DNA of 64,000 nt from Clostridia bacterium (lineage in GTDB: Bacteria > Bacillota > Clostridia > Oscillospirales > Acutalibacteraceae). The stretch is taken from contig JAFQKF010000038.1 of NCBI GenBank assembly GCA_017397105.1, positions 1 to 64,000 on the forward strand, given 5' to 3'. A program made the position numbers and the translations under genes. The notes below the pieces were generated by a model. That model made no database searches. It worked only from the letters and a program-made list of their open reading frames with translations, and was not told the origin of the DNA. Below, piece by piece: positions 23,356 through 31,150 of the stretch (the first letter of the stretch is position 1; each line of letters starts with the position of its first letter).

Positions 23356-26005
23356 TGCGCCAAAAAAAGAAGAAAAAGCCGCCGCTTCATCCAAAAAGCC
23401 GGCTCAGAACAAAAAGCAGGCTGAGCAGGCAAGGATAAATAATGAAAAACGCACGCAGGCTCAGAGGCAGAAGGCTGCAATTGTGCTTTTCGGCTGTGCG
23501 GCTTTACTTGCTTGCCTTGCGTTTATTAAGGGCGAAAGTGCGTGGCTTGTGCTTCACAATACGTTTTTCGGCCTGTTCGGAATGTGTGCATTCATCTGGC
23601 CCGCTGCGTTGCTTTACCTTGCAATCATTTACACACGCAATAAATCCATAGGAAGCGTTGCGGCAAATATCGCGGGCGGAGCCGCATTTGTGACTCTTTT
23701 CTCTGCGGCGGTACATATTGTAAGATATCTCAAAGTTACCGTGAGCGGTGAAAAATATCTTTCGTGCGTGTCTATGGGCGAGCAGATAGAATCTGTGTGG
23801 AAAAGCACAGAGCCGTTAAAGACAGGCGGCGTTTTCGGCGCAATTATCGGCGGCGGACTTTCGAGAATTCTCGGTCAGACGGGAGCGCTTGCGGTTGTTA
23901 TTATACTGCTTGTTGTCGTGCTCATGTTCGTTACGGGAATGACTCTCGGCGGCCTTGCGAATTTCTTTGCAAAGCCTGTTAAAAAGGTCGGCGAAATGAC
24001 GAACGAAAAATTCGAACAGAGTGCTGCTGCTCTTCAGGAACAGAGAGAAAGAAGAGAAAAGGAAAAAGCTGAGAGGGAGCGTAAAAAAGCAGAGGAATTT
24101 GAGCCTCCCAAGGCAAGCACCAAGAAGAAAGAGAAAGAAAAAATCCCCGAAACCGTTGATATCGTCAGGGATGAAACCACTTTTACCGTAAGGGAAGAAA
24201 AGCCCGAGGCTGAAAAGAAAACAGCCGAGCATCCCGTTATGCCGGTTATAAATCTTCCTGATGTCAACCCCGAAAAACCCGTGGAAGACGTTATAGAAAT
24301 TGCTAAAAAACAGCCTAAGGAAAAGCCTGTAAAACCCACTGAAAAGGCAGAGAAAAAGCCTGAAGCCGAGAAAGAGTTTGATCCTCCCGAGGTAAAGGGC
24401 TATGAGTTCCCGCCGATTGATTGCCTTGATGTTACCGCACGCAGAAGCAAGGGTGATCCGAACGGAGAAATGCAGGCAACCGCAAACAGACTTATATCTA
24501 CTCTTGACAGCTTCGGTGTAAAGGCGGAGGTTGTCAACATCTGCCGCGGACCTTCCGTAACAAGATATGAAATCGAACCCGATGAGGGCGTCAGAATAAG
24601 CAGAATAACAAGGCTTTCCGATGATATCGCACTCAGACTTGCTTCCTCGGGCGTGCGCATTGCCGCTATTCCGAATAAGTCGGCTATCGGTATAGAAGTT
24701 CCCAATGAATCAAGGGAAACCGTCGGAATGCGAGAGGTTATTGACACTCAGCAGTTCCGTGAGGCGAAGAGCAAGCTTAACGTTGCCCTGGGCGAGGATA
24801 TTACGGGTAATCTCATATTTGCAGACCTTGCAAAAATGCCCCACTTGCTTATTGCAGGTACAACGGGTTCAGGTAAATCCGTGTGCCTTAACACGATGAT
24901 AATCAGCATTCTTTATAACGCTTCTCCCGATGAGGTTAAACTTGTTCTTATAGACCCCAAGCAGGTTGAGTTTACCATTTATAACGGCATTGCTCATCTT
25001 GAAGTTCCCGTTGTTGCAAATCCCCGTAAGGCGGCGGGTGCTCTCGGTTGGGCTGTGTCTGAAATGGAAAGAAGATACAAGACCTTCTCGGAGAATAACG
25101 TCAAGGATATCAATGGCTATAACCGCCTTGCGGAAACCCGTGACGATATGAAGAAGATGCATCAGGTTGTTATCTTTATCGACGAGCTTTCTGACCTTAT
25201 GATGGTAGCACCCAACGAGGTTGAAGATTCAATCTGCCGCCTTGCCCAGATGGCAAGAGCTGCAGGTATGCACCTTGTTGTTGCAACTCAGAGACCTTCT
25301 GTCAACGTTATTACCGGCGTTATCAAGGCCAATATTCCCAGCCGAATTGCACTTTCCGTTTCTTCGCAGATTGACTCAAGAACAATTCTTGACACTTCGG
25401 GCGCGGAAAAGCTTCTCGGCTACGGCGATATGCTCTTCAGCCCGATTGGTTCATCAAAGCCTCAGCGTGTTCAGGGTTGCTTTATATCCGAGGAGGAAGT
25501 TGAACGCGTTGTTGAACATATCAAGTCGAGTATGCAGGTTGAGTATAACGATGACGTTATGCAGGAGATTGAAAATATTGCTGCAGCTACGGCAAATTCC
25601 AAGAAGAAAGGCTCGGCATCCGTTGAGGCGGTTGACCCTTCATCCGCAAAAGACGAAACGATTATGCAGGCTCTTGAAGTGCTTATCAAAGCGGGCAAGG
25701 CTTCCACTACCTTCCTGCAGAATAAGCTCGGTTGGGGCTATCCCAAGGCGGCAAGAGTCATGAACGAGCTTGAAGAAAAAGGCTTCATTGCGCCCAAAGA
25801 GGGTAATAAGGAACGCCGCGTGCTCATAACTCTTCAGCAGCTTTATGAGATGAACAATGCATCTGAAAACGCATCGGGTCTCAGCGGTGATTACTCCGCT
25901 CCCGAGGAGGCGCAGATGGATTTTGACGATTATGTCGATTCCGAGGACGATTCGGATATCGCAGGTATGATGGAGAATATCAGCGATATAGATTTTGAAG
26001 ACTGA
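23276..26005 (+). CDS. ftsK: DNA translocase FtsK/SpoIIIE
   Basis: A 909-residue septal DNA pump that moves chromosome ends through the closing division or sporulation septum. Four membrane segments lie at about 65-225, followed by a long Lys/Glu/Pro-rich linker (about 245-375), then the motor: alpha/beta RecA-like domain with Walker A GTTGSGKS (528-535) and Walker B FIDEL (Asp636), and a C-terminal winged-helix gamma domain (about 780-845; LGWGYPKAARVMNELEEKG). Ends in an acidic tail. RBS AGGAAAGG lies about ten bases before the ATG. The tepA-ylzJ context points to the SpoIIIE branch, although a single protein may serve both growth and sporulation. Confidence 0.95.
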   Translation: MANSSNSNKKSSTSSKKKSTAQVPKFDAPKKEEKAAASSKKPAQNKKQAEQARINNEKRTQAQRQKAAIVLFGCAALLACLAFIKGESAWLVLHNTFFGLFGMCAFIWPAALLYLAIIYTRNKSIGSVAANIAGGAAFVTLFSAAVHIVRYLKVTVSGEKYLSCVSMGEQIESVWKSTEPLKTGGVFGAIIGGGLSRILGQTGALAVVIILLVVVLMFVTGMTLGGLANFFAKPVKKVGEMTNEKFEQSAAALQEQRERREKEKAERERKKAEEFEPPKASTKKKEKEKIPETVDIVRDETTFTVREEKPEAEKKTAEHPVMPVINLPDVNPEKPVEDVIEIAKKQPKEKPVKPTEKAEKKPEAEKEFDPPEVKGYEFPPIDCLDVTARRSKGDPNGEMQATANRLISTLDSFGVKAEVVNICRGPSVTRYEIEPDEGVRISRITRLSDDIALRLASSGVRIAAIPNKSAIGIEVPNESRETVGMREVIDTQQFREAKSKLNVALGEDITGNLIFADLAKMPHLLIAGTTGSGKSVCLNTMIISILYNASPDEVKLVLIDPKQVEFTIYNGIAHLEVPVVANPRKAAGALGWAVSEMERRYKTFSENNVKDINGYNRLAETRDDMKKMHQVVIFIDELSDLMMVAPNEVEDSICRLAQMARAAGMHLVVATQRPSVNVITGVIKANIPSRIALSVSSQIDSRTILDTSGAEKLLGYGDMLFSPIGSSKPQRVQGCFISEEEVERVVEHIKSSMQVEYNDDVMQEIENIAAATANSKKKGSASVEAVDPSSAKDETIMQALEVLIKAGKASTTFLQNKLGWGYPKAARVMNELEEKGFIAPKEGNKERRVLITLQQLYEMNNASENASGLSGDYSAPEEAQMDFDDYVDSEDDSDIAGMMENISDIDFED

Positions 26006-26029
26006 AAAAATTAAACTGTGAGGGTAACT

Positions 26030-27919
26030 ATGCCTTTTTTGCCTGTAACAAAAGAAGAAATGCTTGCCTTGGGGTGGGAACAGCCTGATTTCGTTTACGT
26101 AAACGGAGATGCCTACGTTGACCACCCTGCCTTCGGTGCGGCCATAATTACGAGAGTGCTTGAGGCGGCAGGGTTTAAGATTGCCGTGCTTGCCCAGCCG
26201 GATTGGCGTAGCTGTAAGGATTTCAAACGCTTCGGCAGGCCGAAATACGGATTTTTTGTAAGCGCGGGCAATATCGACTCTATGGTTGCCCATTATACCG
26301 CGGCTAAAAAGAAAAGAAGCGAGGATGCTTACAGTCCCGGTGGTATTGCCGGCAAAAGACCGGACCGTGCTGTAATTGTTTACTGCAACAGAATCCGTGA
26401 AAGCTACGGCGATATCCCCATTATCACGGGCGGTCTTGAAGCTTCTCTGCGCCGCTTTGCGCATTATGATTATTGGGATGACAGCGTAAGACGCTCGATT
26501 CTTTTTGATTCGGGAGCGGATATCATATCCTACGGTATGGGTGAGCGCTCGATTGTTGAAATTGCAAAAAGACTTGCCGCAGGTGAGGAGATTTCCCGGA
26601 TAACCGACGTGAGGGGGACGTGTTATTCCTGTGACGTGCGTCAGACTCCTTACGGCGCAAAGGAATGCCCGTCCTATGATAACGTCTGCGCATCTAAGAA
26701 GGAGTATGCGGTTTCCTGCCGTATTCAGCAGGATGAGCAGGACTTTTTCAGAGGCAAAACCGTTATCCAGAAGCACGGCAGTAAAATGCTTGTGCAGAAT
26801 CCTCCTGCGCTTCCCCTTGAGCAGGATGAGCTTGATGCGGTGTATGCTTTACCCTATATGAGAACGTGGCATCCGTGCTATAAAGAGCAGGGAGGAGTGC
26901 CTGCGATTGAAGAGGTGCGTTTTTCCGTAACTCATAACAGAGGCTGCTTCGGAGCGTGCAATTTCTGCTCTCTTGCATTTCATCAGGGCAGATATATAAC
27001 AACACGCAGCAAGGAGTCTGTTATCAGTGAAGCGAAGCTGCTTACCACTTTTGATGATTTTAAAGGCTATATTCACGATATAGGCGGACCTACCGCCAAT
27101 TTCAGGCATCCGTCCTGCAAGGGTCAGGAGGAAAGGGGGCTTTGCAAGGGTAAAAAATGCCTTGCACCGTACCCTTGTTCAAACCTCGATGCAGACCAGA
27201 GTGAGTATCTTGATATCCTGCGTGAAGTGCGTGCTCTGCCTAAGATTAAAAAGGTCTTTGTGCGCTCGGGTATACGTTTCGATTACCTGATGAGGGATAA
27301 GGATGATTCATTCTTTAAAGAGCTTGTGGCGCATCATATAAGCGGCCAGCTTAAGGTTGCTCCCGAGCATTGCTCTGCGGCGGTGCTTGATAAAATGGGC
27401 AAGCCGCACATAGAGGCATTCCTCGCTTTCAAGAAAAAGTATTATAAGCTTTGCGAAAGCGCAGGCAAGGAGCAGTATCTTGTGCCTTATCTCATGTCAT
27501 CGCATCCGGGCTCAACGCTCAGGGATGCGGTTGAGCTTGCTCTGTTTCTGAAAAAAGAAAAGCTCCGTCCCGAGCAGGTTCAGGATTTTTATCCTACCCC
27601 CGGAACGGTGTCTACCTGTATGTTTTATACCGAGCTTGATCCGTACACTTTAGAAAAAGTCTACGTGGCAAAAACACCTCAGGATAAGGCTATGCAAAGG
27701 GCCTTGCTTCAGTATTTCAGGCCGGAAAAGCGTGACCTTGCAGAGCAGGCTTTGCGCAAAGCGGGCAGGGCTGATCTGATAGGCTTTGATGAAAAATGCC
27801 TGATTCGTCCTAAGAATCCGTGCTCGGTTCAGCGTAATTATTCCAACAAAAGCGGAGGTAAGTATGCGAGAAAACAACAACCGAAATCATACAAACAGGG
27901 ATCAAAAAAGAAAAAATAA
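26030..27919 (+). CDS. ygiQ: YgiQ-family radical SAM protein
   Basis: A 629-residue radical SAM protein with N-terminal YgiQ extension (about 1-290), including FLPVTKEEMLALGW and GGLEASLRRFAHYDYW. The cluster motif is C306-FGA-C310-NF-C313 in NRGCFGACNFCSLAFHQGR. The family is widespread in anaerobes but its reaction is unknown. I chose ATG 26030, six bases after GAGGG; the GTG at 26018 overlaps that site. The lysine-rich last 18 codons overlap the next gene by 56 bases in another frame. Confidence 0.9.
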   Translation: MPFLPVTKEEMLALGWEQPDFVYVNGDAYVDHPAFGAAIITRVLEAAGFKIAVLAQPDWRSCKDFKRFGRPKYGFFVSAGNIDSMVAHYTAAKKKRSEDAYSPGGIAGKRPDRAVIVYCNRIRESYGDIPIITGGLEASLRRFAHYDYWDDSVRRSILFDSGADIISYGMGERSIVEIAKRLAAGEEISRITDVRGTCYSCDVRQTPYGAKECPSYDNVCASKKEYAVSCRIQQDEQDFFRGKTVIQKHGSKMLVQNPPALPLEQDELDAVYALPYMRTWHPCYKEQGGVPAIEEVRFSVTHNRGCFGACNFCSLAFHQGRYITTRSKESVISEAKLLTTFDDFKGYIHDIGGPTANFRHPSCKGQEERGLCKGKKCLAPYPCSNLDADQSEYLDILREVRALPKIKKVFVRSGIRFDYLMRDKDDSFFKELVAHHISGQLKVAPEHCSAAVLDKMGKPHIEAFLAFKKKYYKLCESAGKEQYLVPYLMSSHPGSTLRDAVELALFLKKEKLRPEQVQDFYPTPGTVSTCMFYTELDPYTLEKVYVAKTPQDKAMQRALLQYFRPEKRDLAEQALRKAGRADLIGFDEKCLIRPKNPCSVQRNYSNKSGGKYARKQQPKSYKQGSKKKK

Positions 27920-28856
27920 GCTTATATATTTGATTATTGTTCTTGTTGCTGCGGTTGCTCTGACGGTTGCAGAGTATATCACAACGATGAACGAGGATGA
28001 CAAAGCGGCGAGCGAGGTATCAAGCGCTTTTGATTCTGCTTATGAATCTGCTCAGATCATTGAAGAAGCTGACAAAAATGACGGTATAGCCGTGCATTAT
28101 ATTGACGTAGGTCAGGGTGATTGCTCACTTATAGTCTGCGGAGAATACACCGTGCTTATCGATGCGGGCGAAAGAGGCAACGAGGATAACGTGATTGAGT
28201 ATTTGTACAGCTACGGCATTGACGAGCTTGATTACGTGGTTGCCACGCACCCTCATTCCGACCATGTGGGCTCTCTTGACGAGGTGATTGAAACCTTCAG
28301 GGTCAAGAACGTTATAATGCCGAGGCTTACCGAGGTCAATACGCCTTCCAACTCCATTTATTCGGATTTGCTCAAGGCTGTCAAAGCGTCCAAGGCAAAG
28401 GTTATTGCCGCAAAAGCAGGCAACGAATATGTGCTTGGCAACGCTGTTATGACTGTTCTCGGCCCCGTGTATCAGAACGACAATCTCAATAATATGTCGG
28501 TGGTTGTGCGAATTGATTACGGCGAAAGCTCCTTCCTTTTCCAGGGTGATGCCGAAATTGACGAGGAAAACGATATTCTTGAAACGGGTGCGGATATCGA
28601 CTGCGACGTTCTTAAGGTCGGTCACCACGGCAGCTATACGTCATCAAGTGCGAATTATCTGAAAAAAGTCACTCCCGAAATCGCGGTTATTTCCTGCGGT
28701 GTTGATAATGATTACGACCATCCTCACGACAAGCCTCTTAAAAGAATCAGGAAACATACTGAGAAGATTTATCGCACAGACCTCTGTTCGGATATTGTCA
28801 TAATCTCCGACGGTGAAACTTATGAGATTGATTATGCTAACAGGGAGATGGATTGA
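27864..28856 (+). CDS. Membrane-anchored ComEC/Rec2-like metallo-hydrolase
   Basis: 330 residues: a charged N-terminus, one membrane segment (about 19-38), and an extracytoplasmic metallo-beta-lactamase domain of the kind forming the C-terminal part of ComEC. Zinc motif THPHSDH (His129, His131, Asp133, His134) and the later VGHHGSYTSSS motif are intact; DVGQGDCSLI is the usual ComEC-like opening. The multi-spanning channel domain of ComEC is absent, so this is a stand-alone hydrolase, perhaps an extracellular nuclease or phosphodiesterase. RBS GGAGGT supports ATG 27864 even though it lies inside ygiQ. A second protein of the same build is at 50705. Confidence 0.8.
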   Translation: MRENNNRNHTNRDQKRKNKLIYLIIVLVAAVALTVAEYITTMNEDDKAASEVSSAFDSAYESAQIIEEADKNDGIAVHYIDVGQGDCSLIVCGEYTVLIDAGERGNEDNVIEYLYSYGIDELDYVVATHPHSDHVGSLDEVIETFRVKNVIMPRLTEVNTPSNSIYSDLLKAVKASKAKVIAAKAGNEYVLGNAVMTVLGPVYQNDNLNNMSVVVRIDYGESSFLFQGDAEIDEENDILETGADIDCDVLKVGHHGSYTSSSANYLKKVTPEIAVISCGVDNDYDHPHDKPLKRIRKHTEKIYRTDLCSDIVIISDGETYEIDYANREMD

Positions 28857-29077
28857 TGAAGCTGACGGTTGACAGAATTGAAGATAACGGCATTGCCGTC
28901 TGCTTTGATGAGGGCATGGGGATGCTGAATATTCCCGTTGCCATTCTGCCTGACGGAGTGCGGGAGGGTAGTGTTCTTTCGCTCAACGGTGAGTATGATT
29001 TTGTGATTGAAACTCAGGAGGAAAAAGCAAAAAGGCACGAAAACTTTATGCTTGCCGAGTCACTGTTTGACGAATAA
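28856..29077 (+). CDS. DUF3006 domain protein
   Basis: A 73-residue protein (MKLTVDRIEDNGIAVCF...) of the DUF3006 family: a short beta-rich region followed by a charged helix. Such proteins are often encoded right after ComEC-like secreted metallo-hydrolases, as here, but their role is unknown. The ATG at 28856 overlaps the hydrolase stop by one base (TGATG). Confidence 0.75.
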   Translation: MKLTVDRIEDNGIAVCFDEGMGMLNIPVAILPDGVREGSVLSLNGEYDFVIETQEEKAKRHENFMLAESLFDE

Positions 29078-29095
29078 TAAAAATATTAAAAAAAC

Positions 29096-29137
29096 TGCGC
29101 TGAATTGTTCAATTTGGTATTGAATAATTCGGCGCAT
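29096..29137 (+). terminator. Terminator after the DUF3006 gene
   Basis: An 18-base stem, the arm beginning TGCGCTGAATTG pairing with the arm ending AATTCGGCGCA (two wobble pairs), followed by TTATTATA rather than a pure T run. Its 3' arm carries the -35 element of the next promoter. Confidence 0.6.
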
Positions 29138-29148
29138 TATTATATAAT
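29120..29148 (+). promoter_or_regulatory. Sigma-A promoter of miaB
   Basis: TTGAAT (29120-29125), 17-base spacer, TATAAT (29143-29148), 56 bases before the GTG of miaB. The -35 lies inside the terminator stem. Confidence 0.65.
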
Positions 29149-29203
29149 ATTTTTAATATTGCATAAATATTATTATTTTTATTAAAAGGCAGGAGGTGTC
29201 GCT

Positions 29204-30625
29204 GTGTCTCAGGCGGATAATGCTCAGATAAGAACGGTAACCGAAGCGGAAATTGAAAAACAGCGTGAGTATGCAGCGCTTGTATCAACTGCGGTTTCCC
29301 TGCGCTATCCTCAGGGGGCGCCCAAGGCATTCGTTCATACTTACGGCTGTCAGGGTAACGTTGCTGACGGTGAACGTCTTGAGGGAATGCTTATTGAATC
29401 GGGCTATGAACTGACTGACGATTTAAACAGCGCCGATCTGGTGCTTTACAATACCTGTGCAATCCGTGAACATGCGGAGGACAGATTAATAGGCAACGTC
29501 GGCGCGCTCAAGGTTATCAAAAAACAGCGTCCGTCAATGAAGATCGTTTTGTGCGGCTGTATGATGCAGCAGGAATGGGCGGCGGAGAAAATCAGAAAAA
29601 GCTATCCGTTTGTTGACATCGTTTTCGGCACTCACGCTATCTACAAATTGCCCGAGTTGCTTTACCGCAATTTCACCTCAGGCAAGCGTGTGTTTGATAT
29701 AGAGGATGAAGCGGGTGTTATAGCAGAGGGCTTGCCCGTCCACCGTGACAGTAACTTCAAAGCGTGGATTCCCATCATGTACGGCTGCAACAATTTCTGT
29801 TCTTATTGCATAGTGCCTTACGTAAGGGGCCGTGAAAGAAGCCGCGACCCTCAGATTATTCTTGAGGAGGCAAGGCAGCTTGTTGCCGCCGGTTACAAAG
29901 AAATAACTCTTCTCGGTCAGAACGTTAATTCCTACGGTAAGGGAACTGACTATAACTTCTCAAAGCTTTTAAGGGAGCTCAACGCAATCGAAGGAGATTT
30001 CCTTATAAGATTTATGACCTCCCATCCCAAGGACTGTACCTTTGAGCTGCTTGATACAATGGCTCAGTGCGATAAGGTTGCAAAGCATCTTCATCTTCCT
30101 TTCCAGAGCGGTAATAACCGTGTGCTCAAGGAAATGAACAGGGGATATACCAGAGAAAAGTATCTCAGTCTGCTTGAGTATGCTTACAAGGTTATGCCTG
30201 AGCTTTCAGTTACGGCGGACGTAATCGTGGGCTTCCCCGGCGAAACCTATGAGGAATTTCTCGATACAGTGAGCCTCGTGAATGAAGCTAAGTTTACTTC
30301 GATGTACACTTTTATTTTCTCATCAAGAAAAGGCACAAAGGCGGAGAAAATGCCCGACCCCGTTTCAAGGGAAGAGAAAGGCAAATGGTTCAGGGAATTG
30401 CTTGATGCGCAGGAGGCTGTTGCCGCTAAGCGCAGCGCTTCGTGCGTTGGCAGAACCTACCGTGTGCTGTGCGAAAGTGTCAGCAAGGGCGGCCTCATAG
30501 AAGGCAGAACTCAGGGAAACGTTATTATTGAATTTCCCGGTTCGCTTGATCTGATAGGCGGATATCACGAGGTAAAGGTTACCGAATCGCTTACCTGGAT
30601 TTTAAGGGGCGAATTAATTAGTTAA
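29204..30625 (+). CDS. miaB: tRNA-2-methylthio-N6-dimethylallyladenosine synthase MiaB
   Basis: A 473-residue methylthiotransferase that adds the 2-methylthio group to i6A37 of tRNAs reading U-starting codons. Two Fe-S clusters are expected: the N-terminal UPF0004 domain has cysteines in TYGCQGN, NTCAIRE and CGCMMQ; the radical SAM domain has C195-NNF-C199-SY-C202. A TRAM domain closes the protein. Start GTG 29204 follows AGGAGGT. Placement before a ymcA-like gene and mutS mirrors B. subtilis ymcB. Together with miaA (35756) both steps of ms2i6A formation are encoded here. Confidence 0.95.
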   Translation: MSQADNAQIRTVTEAEIEKQREYAALVSTAVSLRYPQGAPKAFVHTYGCQGNVADGERLEGMLIESGYELTDDLNSADLVLYNTCAIREHAEDRLIGNVGALKVIKKQRPSMKIVLCGCMMQQEWAAEKIRKSYPFVDIVFGTHAIYKLPELLYRNFTSGKRVFDIEDEAGVIAEGLPVHRDSNFKAWIPIMYGCNNFCSYCIVPYVRGRERSRDPQIILEEARQLVAAGYKEITLLGQNVNSYGKGTDYNFSKLLRELNAIEGDFLIRFMTSHPKDCTFELLDTMAQCDKVAKHLHLPFQSGNNRVLKEMNRGYTREKYLSLLEYAYKVMPELSVTADVIVGFPGETYEEFLDTVSLVNEAKFTSMYTFIFSSRKGTKAEKMPDPVSREEKGKWFRELLDAQEAVAAKRSASCVGRTYRVLCESVSKGGLIEGRTQGNVIIEFPGSLDLIGGYHEVKVTESLTWILRGELIS

Positions 30626-30663
30626 AAACAGACTCAGTCTGATGAAAAAAGGAGAATAAAACT

Positions 30664-31074
30664 ATGGATTTAGTAGCAAAAACCAGAGAACTCGGAGCAT
30701 TGCTCCAGCAGGACGAGCGTTACATCAAGCTTATGGCAGCCCAGAAGGCAAACGAAGAGGATGCAGCTCTCAACGAGCTTATTTCCAAGATTCAGCTTCT
30801 CCAGATGTCCTTCCAGCACGAAGCTTCAAAAGAGGACAGAGACGAAGCAAAGCTTCAGGAATATGATACCGAATTCGGCCAGGTTTACGCTCAGATTATG
30901 GCAAACGAAAACATGAGAGCTTATGAAGAAGCAAGAGCTGAAATCGATAAGCTTATGACTTACCTTACAGGTATTCTCGGCATGTGCCTTCAGGGTGCTG
31001 ACCCTGCTACCTGCGAGCCTGCTCAGGAGCATGAGTGCGGCGGCGAGTGCTCAAGCTGCGGCGGCTGTCACTAA
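30664..31074 (+). CDS. ricA: YlbF/YmcA-family regulator (RicA-like) with C-terminal cysteine cluster
   Basis: 136 residues, mainly helical and glutamate/glutamine-rich, of the YlbF/YmcA family. The C-terminus ends CGGECSSCGGCH, a dense cysteine cluster suitable for a metal or Fe-S site. In B. subtilis RicA (YmcA) forms an Fe-S-carrying complex with RicF and RicT that guides RNase Y and affects sporulation, competence and biofilm genes. Gene order miaB-ymcA-mutS is conserved apart from the absence of cotE. Whether it is RicA- or RicF-like cannot be settled from this sequence alone. Confidence 0.8.
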   Translation: MDLVAKTRELGALLQQDERYIKLMAAQKANEEDAALNELISKIQLLQMSFQHEASKEDRDEAKLQEYDTEFGQVYAQIMANENMRAYEEARAEIDKLMTYLTGILGMCLQGADPATCEPAQEHECGGECSSCGGCH

Positions 31075-31084
31075 GATTTCAAAT

Positions 31085-31122
31085 CCCGTGTCCCTTGCGT
31101 CGCTTGCGGCGTGAGGGGCGGG
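31085..31122 (+). promoter_or_regulatory. Stable hairpin between the ricA-like gene and mutS
   Basis: CCCG (31085-31088) pairs with CGGG (31119-31122), and a 12-base inner stem CCCTTGCGTCGC (31092-31103) pairs with GCGGCGTGAGGG (31106-31117, three wobbles, tip unpaired in practice). No T run follows, so it is not a typical terminator; it may protect the upstream mRNA or reduce flow into mutS. Confidence 0.45.
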
Positions 31123-31150
31123 TAAATTTACGAAAGGCACGGTTTTATTC

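Noticed and set aside
25640..26776. A 378-residue minus-strand frame across the ftsK/ygiQ boundary
   Set aside because: Opposes two strongly conserved proteins, with no start signals of its own.
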